64,000 nt of DNA, from contig NC_092577.1 in assembly GCF_037975245.1 (NCBI RefSeq), positions 30,593,398 to 30,657,397 on the forward strand. The letters are read 5' to 3'. This stretch comes from Apostichopus japonicus (lineage: Eukaryota > Echinodermata > Holothuroidea > Aspidochirotida > Stichopodidae). Below are positions 1-12,700 of this stretch, one piece after another; the stretch's first letter is position 1; each line of letters begins with the position of its first letter. The notes beneath the pieces are model-generated. The model saw nothing but the letters and a program-made list of their open reading frames with translations. It was not told the origin of the DNA and did not search any database. The position numbers and the translations under genes were made by a program.

Positions 1-3000
1 ACATAACACATTCAGGACACATTTAAGACATCACCGTGACATTAATTCCAGCCGAGAAATCCTTTAAGTTTAAATAGAGAAATGTTAAGATACATGCGAT
101 TTCAGATCGATGCAATTTACTCACTATTTGCGATGCCCTCAAACAGGTCCGCTTTCTTACACTAATTTTCTGTGGCCTTTTAACCTCATTAGTTAACGAT
201 TCTAGATTACATAGCTTCTAAATTTGACCAACGTAGCAGTTTTCTAGTACGAACCAGCCAATGTTTCTTCTCTTATCTGTGAAACATCTCTAACTTTCTT
301 TTTTTCTCTGTTCCACCCGATATAAACAAAAAGTAAAAACAAAAGGTGAAATGTTTTTTTAAGTTATTGCCAAAAAGTGATAGGAATTGAAATTGAAATT
401 GAAAGAAGAAGTTTTTAAAGTGAATACAAATAGGAGAGATGAATATGCTACTCTTAAAGTATGTGACTTGTGTGTCAGGCACAAAACAAAATGCACTGCT
501 ACTGCCAATGACTGTGATAAGTATCAACCAAACAAAAAAATATATAAATTTAAAGTTTATTTTTACAAAAATTTGGATGAAATTCATCTCTGGTGACTTG
601 TCGGAGAATACATTAATAGTTACCTCCAGTAACGATACCTGAATGATTAAAAAAAATAATAATAATAATAAAAATGCTATTGCCTTTATAAACATCTCTC
701 TTACTCCCTCTTGAAACATCCTCCCCAACCTGTCACTCTCCCCCACCCCTCCCCCACCACTGACACACAAGCTGCACATCAGTCTTCAAGACAACGATAC
801 CTCTTTTTCATAGCACAGTAAGTGCAGGACTGACGGTGAACACTCCCTTAATAATATACTCCCACACATAGACCCATAGACCTACGACCCACCCCCCACC
901 CACCTCCCTGACTGACCCCAATCCCCCTCCCTTCTCCACTGCACTACTGCTGAAACGAGCTGATTAACCTTTGCAATGCCGATGTTATTGGCATAATAAA
1001 GTTACAACTTTAGAGGTCAAATATGGAAACAAACTAGGCACTGGATCTTCAACCCATCATATCTTCTTAAGAATACAACATATACTTAATAAATAATATA
1101 CTTAAAGTGAAATTAAATTTCACTGAACGCTCATGGGCGGTTATTACAGTAAAAGTACTATCACAGATTACGCAATCTTGTGATTCACCACCACGGCCTA
1201 CTTTAAGATTATCGTAAATATATTAAGTACTGCATGATGAAATGAAACAAATATATACTTGCCAAGTCGCCTAAGAAAGAAAATAATATCTGTGCAAACG
1301 CAGAGTTTGATCATGACGTCCAATAAATGTTTGCAGTACGCAGTCTTATTAAAAAAAATAATGAAAAAAAAAATATTACAACTTAATAGAATCTACAATC
1401 AGTTCATTTGGAAGTTATAGGTAAGCCGAACAGAAACTTCTTTATACGTACATCAGTTACGACAACCACTCACTGAAAATGAGAGATGTAAAATTCTCCT
1501 TACTATCTGTCATATTCTAGTGTGCAGCATGATAAGTACAAACATAAGTACAAATATACCACTGATAGTGTTGGTGTATGTAACCCTTGACCCGACATAC
1601 GACCTTTGTGCAGACACCCATTCTGATACACTATTGTCATGAGAACTTAATTAAATAAACTTAAAAGAAAAAAACAGCCAGATGATGTTCCAACCTGAAG
1701 TGGTTGACGTCAAATGTTATGAAACGAACAGAAAGAAAAGAAAAAAAATTCAGGGACCTGTATATGCAGACCTGGCAAAACAAGAGGGTTGCTACAAAAC
1801 AGAAGTATAAATAGTGACAATCCTGTAAAGTTATAAATGTGAGAAAAGCTACGCAAAAAGTGGTATGGAAGACATGATTTTCCTACATTCAAATTAATAC
1901 TCTCAACGCCAACTCATTTAGTTACTGACGCTGAATACCAGCAACATGAATGTTTAAATGTTAAATCTATACAAAATGAATGATGGAATGATCATTAATA
2001 ATAATTGTTTATTTCCACTCCCAGTATACATTTCAATAATTATCAACAAAATAAACATAATCACAAACAACTCATGATATTTCAACTTCATTATTATACT
2101 GCCTTACCAATTAACTCTGTGATTCTCCAGAACCCCCCACCCCCCCCCCCCTTCCACACCTTTCTTCTGACTCACAGTAAATAATATCTTGCATAAAATT
2201 GATCAAATTTGGGCAAAAAGATTTAAAAAAAGATCACACCAAACTTATCATCATCTTTCCATCATAAAATGCATATTCTTTTGCAATAAGAGACACTGTG
2301 GGCCTTACTGATAATACTTTGCAATGACATTACCAATGAGGTGCGGTAATAAGCTATTGCATAATTTCCTACAAAAGAAGAAACAGCCCCAACCCCTCCC
2401 CACCCCTCCCAAAAAAACAAGATAATTCATCAGTTATTTCACTGTTTGTCGGACATCAAAATAATAATAAAGTTTAACTTTTAACATGTGCCGTACATAG
2501 ATGCATAGTTTTTAAGTACACAGCCTCATATGCTCTCTGCCAAATTTACAAAGTAAATGCATATTTCAGTTAACCCTGCCTCTTCCTTTGTGTGATCACC
2601 ATGGCAACCCCCTGGTGGCATCTTTCATTGCACCCTCTCCCTGGAACCCTTCTTGGTCACTACAAATGATCGATGATAGCTTTGGACTAAATGTAAACCT
2701 GGAAAAGCTTAATATGTCATTCTTTTTGTCCAATATATAAAAAAATTCTTAAATATACATGATACCATCAGCCATTCAATACTTATCTAACTTATTTAAC
2801 TAAAAAAGTAATTTTTTATTTTCCATGTTGATTAATAAACCACTGTGTCAAATACAAAAGCTGCAGCAGCTGCAAAGATCTTGCATAGCTAGGATGTATC
2901 AATATCAAACAATAGGGAATGTCTTCAAACACCTGCACAGTGTCTATTGTTTGAAACTGTGAATTACAATACATGATGTCCTATGCAGCCTGGCTGCATG

Positions 3001-3550
3001 ATGCTGCAGCCCCCTCAGCATCCTACTTTTTGAGGATAAACCAAATTATACAAATTAAACACATCAGGCTTTCTAAAAATGCCCAAACATATTTGAATGC
3101 GCACATTTAGAGACATCTCTCGTAGAGCTAGTCGGCAGTTAGCCCGTTTCAATAGAGAAACTAAACCGCATGCAGTACAGTGTTAAGTATACATCCCTGC
3201 CTCACACAGCATGTGAAATCTCTACCAATTACAAACTTCAAGAAAATCTTTCCAGTGGAAAGAGAAGATCCCAGGAGCTACACCCCAAGCCCGACGGGTA
3301 ATGACGGGTACCCCGTCCACAACTTAAATTCTCTGCTTCGGGATCGAGGGGATTTTCTTCTCCCACACGGTGCAATCCAATTGGTTCATCTCATAGCCGA
3401 CCACTACTTCCGAAATGGCCGTACTTGCTCTAGTACGTTATCACTACCCAATGTTAATAACCTTTTAGTTATTCCATTCATCCACAAAAGCACAAAAAAC
3501 CCGACTTTTTGTATATATTCTTTTGTATATCGACTGTTTTGATACGTGAC
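1..3550. other. Intergenic sequence and likely aquaporin 3' UTR
   Basis: AT-rich with poly-A/T runs, an (AAT)n tract near 657-672 and C-rich stretches near 720-760, 880-930 and 2138-2152. No conserved coding exon was seen on either strand. The minus-strand part just below 3551 should be aquaporin 3' UTR. TTTATT at 2815-2820 (AATAAA on the minus strand) is one candidate poly(A) signal, but others exist. Confidence 0.4.
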
Positions 3551-3748
3551 CTACATCTCCGAGACCATCTTGCCTCTGTACTGAGTGATCCGTTGAAGGG
3601 TCACCAGGTTTGGATCCATCTCTTGATCGTAGATGGACGATCCTTGATGCGACTCTGTGACGTCCAAGCTCTCTCTGTGCATGTTGAATATGTACCTGTA
3701 TATCAGAGCAGAGGCTATGGATCCCAAGAGTGGTCCGGCGATGTATAT
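3551..3748 (-). CDS. AQP: Aquaporin coding exon 5 (TM6 and cytoplasmic tail)
   Basis: 198 nt including the TAG stop, phase 0. The acceptor is ctttcgtag|ATA. It encodes TM6 (IYIAGPLLGSIASALIYRY) and a hydrophilic tail of about 40 residues rich in Ser, Thr, Glu and Arg. The tail is typical in length for AQP4-type channels. No recognisable C-terminal PDZ ligand was identified. Confidence 0.93.
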   Translation of the reverse strand: MYIAGPLLGSIASALIYRYIFNMHRESLDVTESHQGSSIYDQEMDPNLVTLQRITQYRGKMVSEM

Positions 3749-6700
3749 CTACGAAAGATCCGGAGATAAACGGACAAAAAGTTGGTATTGAGAGAGAAAA
3801 AAGTTTAATATGTGGTCAAATTACAGATAGACAATATGTTATGATTTGTATTCTGTTATGCATTCTGTTATGTTATATTGCTATGTTATATAATGTTTTT
3901 TGTTATATTATATTATGTTATGTTTTGTTATATTATATTATGTTATGTTTTGTTGTATTATATTATGTTATGTTATGTAACGCTATGCTATGTTACCTCA
4001 TGTTGCATAGTGTATGTAGAGTTTGGAAAAGTGAGGAGTAAATTAAAGATAATTGTATTGACCATTTTACATGCTAAACTAAGAGGCACACTGTCATAAA
4101 AATTTGCAATAACATTAGATAGGGCAGCATAATGCAACTCATTGACTTAACTATCTTCTCCAGGGCTTCTTCTGAGAAGTATATAATGGCATTGATTCAT
4201 TTCACTATCGAAACTGAAACAAGGAATACTTATCTATGCTGTGACTACATTACAACAGCTTTTGTTTCTTATTGAAAAGATCGATTAAGTCGACTGCTGT
4301 TGAATGGTTTCTAAAACACTAAACCTAACATTTCACTTGGTGGGTGCAATTGCATGGTACTTCTATTTCCACATAGTATTGACTTGTGTGAATTTTTTAC
4401 AGTGATTTGTAATTCCGATCATCTTTAGAAAAACAAATTGTTTAAAAACTGCAAAAATCCTGTGTTGGATAATGAAAACGAATGATAACGTTTTGAAAAC
4501 TGCAAAACTGGACAAGGCAATTAAAAAAAAAAAAGTTGGAATATTTGTAAACAAAATGGAATATTTGTCAGGTTGCTATGCAGAGTTGCTATATGTATGA
4601 TATTATCAACCGATCAGACATGAACAATGGAATTATTGTAGTTGTTTAAATTTCACAGGTATGTACAAAGTACAGTGCTTCTACTCTTTATGAATATCGT
4701 ATCTGTTACACGGCTGTATAGTATCGCTCTGTACACAAAAGCTGTTGTAACATCTTGGGATTTGTATTGACCAATTTGGTCATTTCGTGGAGCCTTTTTG
4801 CTACATGCGATACCAGATGAATTAGTAGATGGAATGAGCAATGGTAAAATTTCATAGAAGCAGAAAATATGGGATAGCTTAGAATATTTGAGTTATATCC
4901 TCCTCTTGTACATATTCCATAGAATATCCTGCAAATCTGCCAGTTCCTGTTAAAAAATTGTTACCTCTAATATTGGAAGCCATAGGCTGTCTGGAACATT
5001 CAAGACTATCGCCGGGGCAACCGTCCTGACAGGATTCATGTTAGCACCGGTGAATGAAAACTGAAAGGGGGAAAAAAGAAATGCAATTCAGAAAAATGAT
5101 ATAAATACAGTACACAATGAAGATGTACTTTACTGACTAGAGCAAAGCATGGTTCCAGATCTAGCTGTTTAAACTCCCTCAAAGTGGTCACTCTCTTTTT
5201 CTCTCTCTCTCTCTCTCTCCCACCAGCCCTCCATTCCCACCTTAACAGCAACTACTATAAAACATGACACCCACCACATTTTATACTTCAGATGAAATTT
5301 CCATCCTTCAAATTTTTTGACAATAACGGCTCATTTTTTTTCATGGACTGGATTGAAATTTTGTTCAGCTCAAACATCACAGATAATTAAGACTTCTATG
5401 AAATTGTACTCTCTGGCTAAGACATAAGAAATAAACCACTGTGATGGTAGGAGGAATTTCGTGTGACATTTTCACACCTCAAATTCCCCACGCTACTGAT
5501 AGGAAAAGTGGATTACGAAAAGAAAGATTCATTCATTCATTCAGTTTAAAATCCGATGGGATTTCAAAGTAAAATTTCTATTCGGGCTGTGAAAAGAGTG
5601 ACAAGTTCAGAACATATTCAATCAAAAGGACTGATTCCCTGAGTGGGATATTCTATCTACTTTCTATTAAAGGCACACTGAATTATTAATCACATGTTAA
5701 AAAGATACAACGATAAAATTACACAAAGTTTTATTCACACAAAACTTCCCCAGTCTAATGGCAAAGTATATTTGTATATACTTTCTCTGGAGGGTAGAAT
5801 AAGTTTACCTTCCCAGTTCTGACATAACTGTATGTTTTGTTCATTCTCTCCCTAGGGGATAGAATTAGTTTGTAACATTAGATTCAACTCTCAAGGATTG
5901 AATCCCAATGTGGGATTATTTAATCTACCTCGGCTATAGAACTACATTGAATGAGCCAAAGTTTAATATAAAACTAAAGAAAATAGTTTAATAGAATAAA
6001 ACCTATAACAATAGATGACTGGATTGGGAAAATAGGTGAACACAACGGTCCATTTTACATAATTATCTCTAGCTGGCAAAATGGTAGTTTAGAATAACCT
6101 CACACTTGGACTGCACAATCTTATATTAATTCACTGTACAATAAACGCATTTAAATCTCTGTCAAAACGAACACTCTGGGAAGTTATCAAAACAGGTGAT
6201 ACTTTTAGAGGCCTAACACAACTTTGTTGACCATCCTCAAACCTTTCATTACATTACAAAAAGAAAGTTTAATCAAAGAGGACTCTTCACATCAGTCAAC
6301 AAGTGGTCCATTTTTTGGGCGAATGGACATGTGTACAAATAGTTATTCCAGGACTCAGCCTGCACTGCAGTGAACTTCAACTAACCATTGTCTTTCTAAC
6401 CATCAGCTCTCTCAGAAACCTTTGGAATAACATTTTGTTTGATGTAGATAGAGTACGACTGTCAATATTAAGAGACGGGTGTCAAGAATCAAGTTTGGGC
6501 CCTAACGACGATTATGTCACCGAGACACATTCTGTTCCCTTTGAAAATGATCTCATTCTTTATCTCATATTTTTTCCCGTGTTTCCCCCCATCCCCTCTC
6601 AAAATTTTCCTTGGGTTCCCAGGGCTGTTCCCCCTGACCACCCCACCCTTTACCAGACTTGTAAACAGATCGGGCAGGATACAACGAATCACTAGCAGTG

Positions 6701-9700
6701 AATTCTGATGTAGCCACAGGGCAAAGCGAGAGAGAAGTGATCTAAATGACCAGAACGCAGTGGTTGCTAAGAGACACGGTGAGGTGTGATACTACTGCAC
6801 TTTAGTTGATTAGCATCCCATTAGGGCAGGGGTGGGCAACCTTTTTGAATGAATGGGCCAGATATAAGGAGTGAAAAATTGACTGGGCTGCACCTAACCA
6901 ACGACCTGCTGTTGATTTCAAATCTTTGATTCCGAAGACTTTCAAGCAATAGCTGCACGTGTACTTAATCTGTATTCACCAAAACATAATGTCAATACAT
7001 TACAGTTGATAATTAATGGGGATAATAGGCATACCTAACAGCATCATTAGTGCCGATAAATTCCAAGCGACTAGCTCGTTTTTTGTGATGATGTAAAATA
7101 GATTGATTTTTTTTCTTTTTCTTGAGACATCTCACAGGCCGCAATAAAACCACTGGCGGGCCGTATGTTGCCCAATCCAGCATTAGGGCCTATAGGAAAA
7201 GCTTTCAAAATCTATTCTTGTGCATATAATTTACATAACTTTCTGTTCAACTTACACCCCATAGAGTCACTAAACAATAGGCCAGTCCAATCTGTAGAGC
7301 CTGCGACTTAGGAAGCCCTCGATGTTTATCAGTTGACGCAAGGAAGGCAAACACAAACAGAAAAGTAGTCAAGAGTTCCATGCCGAACGCTTGATGGTAC
7401 GTGACCAAACTGGAGGGCGATGTGTATCCCAGTTTCCCTTGAATCTGAAGCGGAAGAAACCTGACGAGAAAAGAACGGACGAAAAAATCAGAATTTAGAA
7501 AAGTAATAAAGTTCTGAGAAGTTACCAAAGGAACTCGTTCGAGTTCAGAAAAAAACATCTATGCCTGCAAATTTCCAATATTTTGGTGACCGGTACGGAA
7601 ATATCTGCAAAAAAAGTTGGCATTGGTAGTATACTTCGGTATGGCTATTATAGGTGTTTCCCACCTTAGTGCACGACTGGAGTCAGAGCCAGATTAGTTC
7701 AGTAGAACTGGGGGTCGAATGTAAGGGAAAAGACTGACTAATCGACGATCGTAATGCGATCAGTCAGATAGGAACGAATTAATATCGAGTTAAAACAGAC
7801 CCATTACTCGTGTTTCCAGCATGTTTAGCAGATACAAAGTTGTTAAAGTCATCAATAATTGGCCAAAAAATTGTTAACAATGCATGCTCTAAAATTTGCT
7901 TTCACTTTTCAAAAGCACTTTTCTTCTGAATGACGTGTCCTGACAACCAGTGCTCAAATTAAGTGAAAGCATCGAGTTGTCACTTAAGTTGTGGCCTTTT
8001 TGTTATAAATCTAAATCATTAATATATTAACTAATTAGAGGTCAAAACTTTTCCAAAAACCCCAGAGATATTTGCGACAAAAACAAACCCAGCGATCGTA
8101 GCAGCTGAGGGGAACATACAGATCTAGGGCCGCACTTGCTTTATCGAACAAACTCGGGAATATGTCCTGGCTTCTGTCATTTCTGTAAGGGTTTTCTCAC
8201 TTGGAATAAATTTTCTCGGTGGGCTTTTCAAATTTTTGAAAATTACCTTAGTGCCCTTTTGAAAGCTGAAAGATTACTGAGGGGGACCCTGTAATATTTT
8301 TTATGTTTTTGAAAATGCCAAGCAATATCTGATTTGCCATGTAGAAAATTTAAAAAAAAATTGCTTTTCCAGTCTTTGCCCCCTCAAGTCTTAATTTGAA
8401 TGTTGTACCAAACTGTTACTCCCAGACTGTTAAAAGTAGACAAATGAATATATTACATCTCAGGTAAGGTATATCAGAAGGACAACATTAAAGGGTGTGA
8501 AGACTCGTTCAAAAAGAAACATCTAATGCCGGTAATCTGACCTAGTTCTGAATGAGGTGTAACAGAAGTGTTAGACACCACCATCGATCCCAGAAAATAC
8601 ACACACAGCTTGCTACCGTCGGTAATTAGACAATTGTGTACAGTCAATACAAACAGCTGTGGTCAATACCCACAGCACAGTGTACAAACGATTCAGCAAA
8701 GGACATCTCAGGTCCAGCTAAAGATAACAAGGTATCACGTTTCATTACTGTCTGCATTTTGTAGCGACAAGCGAAAAACTTCACTTGCAAGCAACGGAAA
8801 GTTAACTTTTTAAAGATGGCGGCACGCTGTTTGGGGCGAGTCTTCAATACCTATAAGTTATTGTCAAAGCTTGAGCATCAGTGGCCAATATTTGAATTCC
8901 TATCATATTTGGGAGGGGGTAGCATATTTGGGAGGGGGTAGCATATTTGAGAGGGGGTAGCATATTTGGGAGGGGGTAGGTAGTGACTCTCAATACCATA
9001 ATTCTGATATATTTGCATCACCAAACTCCATTCAGTGGGTGGCAATATACCATATATACAGTTTTATTCATAAAGCCATTTTTATAGCTTACAGTGTTAC
9101 TTTTGTCAGGGATTTTTATCTTTTCACAGTTAACAATAATTGTTATATATAAGGGACACTCCATAATAGACTACACAGCGTTACCCTCCGGCACCCCTCC
9201 CAAAGAATAACAACAATCTGTAAAGAAGACCTTTCATGAAGTATTGAGATCTAACAAGTTGAAGGTATCAGAATGCAAAGTTAACAAAACACAACTTGTT
9301 TGTTGGAGGTCACAGAGTACTGCTATATATCCAAACAAGTCTCTTATATATAGTGAACACAAGGACGTTACTTGAATCACCACAGTACACAGAATTAGCT
9401 ATACAGTAGGGTCTTCTACAGTATGCAGTAATATGTTGAGTACTCCATAACTACTGTACACTACTGGAAGGACTAAGGATTAAAGTTAGGGATTACGTTA
9501 CCGTATGATGGAAGTTTTATATGATAATTTAAAAAATACTATCTGAGTCTAGGAATCATGCACTAAAGCCACAAACTGTATTCCTTGTAAGGAAGAAGTA
9601 AAATTTTAAGGAAATTATCTTTCTTTTGAATAAACTGTTCATTACAGGGTTAAAATGATACTAACTAGGCCTGACAAGAGGGGAGTGGGGATGGGGGGGT

Positions 9701-12700
9701 GGGGGAGGGTGGTACAGACTGGCAAATAAACCGGTACAAACTAAGTGTCTACGGTGCATTTTATAGTGTAATATACATAACAGCGAAAGCTCTTAGAAAG
9801 ATTCAACAATCAATAAAACCTTTTGGATTTAAATACTTTACGAGCAAGCTCTACAAACAAAGTACACATTTCTGATATAAATTTAGTTCATGACCTTTAG
9901 TAAATTATCCCAAGTTGTGAATCTTCCATTGATCTTGATGGCACCATAGATCAATGTTTACAACCAAACAAAACCAGTTTAAATTGAATTATTGATTAAT
10001 TAATTGAACTTTTCCTATGGAATTTCAGGTACAGTAGCAATATGTATCAGTGCTGGACACCTGTTACCATATGACCTTGTAATATAGACCCACCATTAAA
10101 AAACCTAACACAGTAAGTACACCTACTATTGATAGTATGCATACCACCATACTTTGGGAGATTTTGTTTTTGGTGCTCTTTTTCAAACAAACTGTATTTA
10201 GTCATAATTTAGGTGGTGAGGAAATTATTCAGAGTATACATTGATAGTGCATGAATCCGTTCTCCTGCAATTGACAACCTCAAACATGACTGAATGAGTC
10301 AGCTTCCAGATCAGAAAACAGCCCCAGTCTTTTATATATATTGATGTACAATAAATGTAGTACTGTAATTCCCATCTTTGAATACCAGTATACCATCCTA
10401 TATGACTTGTTTCAAGACTAAGTTACCAACCACCAAGGATAAATCAAGCCTGGTTAGAGAAATACATCTAGAGGTACTTCAGGCGGGGTTGAATGAGAAG
10501 GAGGGGCTTCGACCGGAAGTAGCCGGTCGTACAGGACGTATGGTGCTAAAAGGGTTTAATACTGTAGCAGTTTACTCTAGGCAGGGTAGAGTGAGCAGAG
10601 TGCAAATGTCGTGGGAAGACAGGTAAGCGAGAAGCTATGCATTTGAAAGTCCACCCTTTAGTAAGACTGTCAGATAGGAAAGTCCATACACATACAGTAG
10701 AGATATGGAGACAAGTATTTAAAGGAGAGAGGAGCGAAGTCAACTTTAACCATCCTCTTTGAACTTACCCATGTAACAAAAGAACTGCAGTGAAGCCACC
10801 GACAAACTGTACCATGATGTAAAACAATCCCTTCACCAGGCCGACCTGACGGGTCACCAGGAATGCTACCGTCACCGCTGGGTTCATGTGAGCGCCGCTG
10901 ATATGTTCAAAACATTGAGACAAGGTTACAACTGTGAAAAGATGTAAAAGAAAAACATAATAATCATAATATTATTCGATTTCTATATAGCGCTTTAATA
11001 ACAGCAATAGGTCTCAAAGTGCTTCACAGACGTTATATTACCCCTGGTTGATGATAACCTGTCCCAGAGACAATCCCTCCAGGCGGCTGCAGTTACATGC
11101 TGCGCACGACAAGTTACCTCACAGGTACCAAGTTAACCCCTGGGTGGAGAGAGGCAAATGAGATAAAGCATTTTGCCAAATGGAAACTACGTAATGAACT
11201 AGGCAGGAATGATGTTCAAATCGAACAAGCAATCATTTAGATCACAAGTCCGACGCCTTAGCCAATTGTCAATGACCCTCCATGACATGTGCTTGGGTTT
11301 CCTTCTGCTTTATATATTGCCATCTTTGCTATGTTCAACAAGTTTGCATTAATATTTAGTAAATATATCAAACTTTGAGCGTATCAAACATTTTTATTAA
11401 AATTCCTCCCTTTTGCTATGAAACTTTTGTAATGAAAGTGTTACACAGACCTCTTACATGTATTTTGCATAGAATCACATGTAAAGAGAACTGTACCAAT
11501 CCCTCCATATTTCTTTGGCCATTTGTATATTTCTATTTACAATATATATAACTATGCATATTGTGCACTATATCATAGCCTTGGAGAGTGTACAGAATCA
11601 GCATGTGGTATTTGACAGGTATAATGGTCACCGATTCAAAGCCAGACTTAATCCACAAGAGTGTGAGTTATTCTTCTAATTCTCTCCACACTGACACATG
11701 TGACTAGTCTACTATATACCATAATTATGTAGAGCTGCTACAATAGCTAGTTTGCACAGTATGTATATCATAGCTATACTAAAGCATACAGCATTATTGT
11801 ATAATATACATATTGTCAGGCAGCTATCGTGGATTACTAGCATATCATAGCTATATTATAAACATATTTACTGTAGTACAGGATACAGCAGTCTAGTATT
11901 ATGACTGCTGTATCCTGTACTAATATAAGACCTATGATATGCTAGTATTCCTTGATAGCTGCCTAAAAGTATGTATATTATAATGCTGTATGCTTTAGCA
12001 TAGCTATGTTATATGTACTGTGCAAACTAGCTATTGTAGCAGCTCTACATAATTATGGTATATAATAGACTAGTCACATGTGTCAGTGTGGAGAGAATTG
12101 ATAATACTGCTATTTTAGCATACAGATCTAAGCTGCCGTATAGTGCTGTGCCGTTTACACGTTTAAACGTGTAAGCGAACGAAACATCGTTTAAACGTTT
12201 AATAAAACCTGATGAACGTTTAAACGAAACTATGATATCAACTGAAAATTAAATTATTGGCAAAAATCGCGTATCAATTCCCGTGTTTATTTTGTCTACT
12301 ACGCGAAATAACAACACAACTTACGATCAGTCGAATCATAAACCGCGAACGTAATCCTACTTTGGCCCCCCCCTCCGATGTATCCGGCGATATGAATGGC
12401 TTAAACTTGAACGCTGTTATCCTTTTGTGAAAACTTCCTGATTCGCGGCACAAGTGTACTTTATATCGAGCCGACAGCGGCGGCGCAGATAATCCAGTCA
12501 ATGCATGTTCGATTGAAATGATTACAATCCCTGTCCATCACGTTGAACTCTCCGACCAGACAATACCGGGTCGAATACTCGACTTGGTAATAGTTGTTCA
12601 AATACATGATCAAAGGAAATGTATCGATTGGAGATCGTAAAAAAACTCTGAAAATCAGTAGAGAAATTACCAATTGTGTACGAAAAGTAAGTTGGTACAC

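Larger units (their letters stand above)
7461..10768. other. Aquaporin intron 2
   Basis: 3.3 kb with no coding exon recognised. It contains the 19-bp tandem array at 8904-8979, a G-rich stretch near 9679-9710 and, close to exon 2, a dispersed repeat copy (10491-10627) that recurs at 42347-42473. Confidence 0.6.

Noticed and set aside
3730..4099. Open frames over the TATGT-rich tract
   Set aside because: They arise from the microsatellite and from the antisense of aquaporin exon 5.
6303..6695. 130-codon plus-strand open frame in aquaporin intron 3
   Set aside because: No recognisable domain, pyrimidine-rich low complexity, no flanking splice signals of note. Likely chance.
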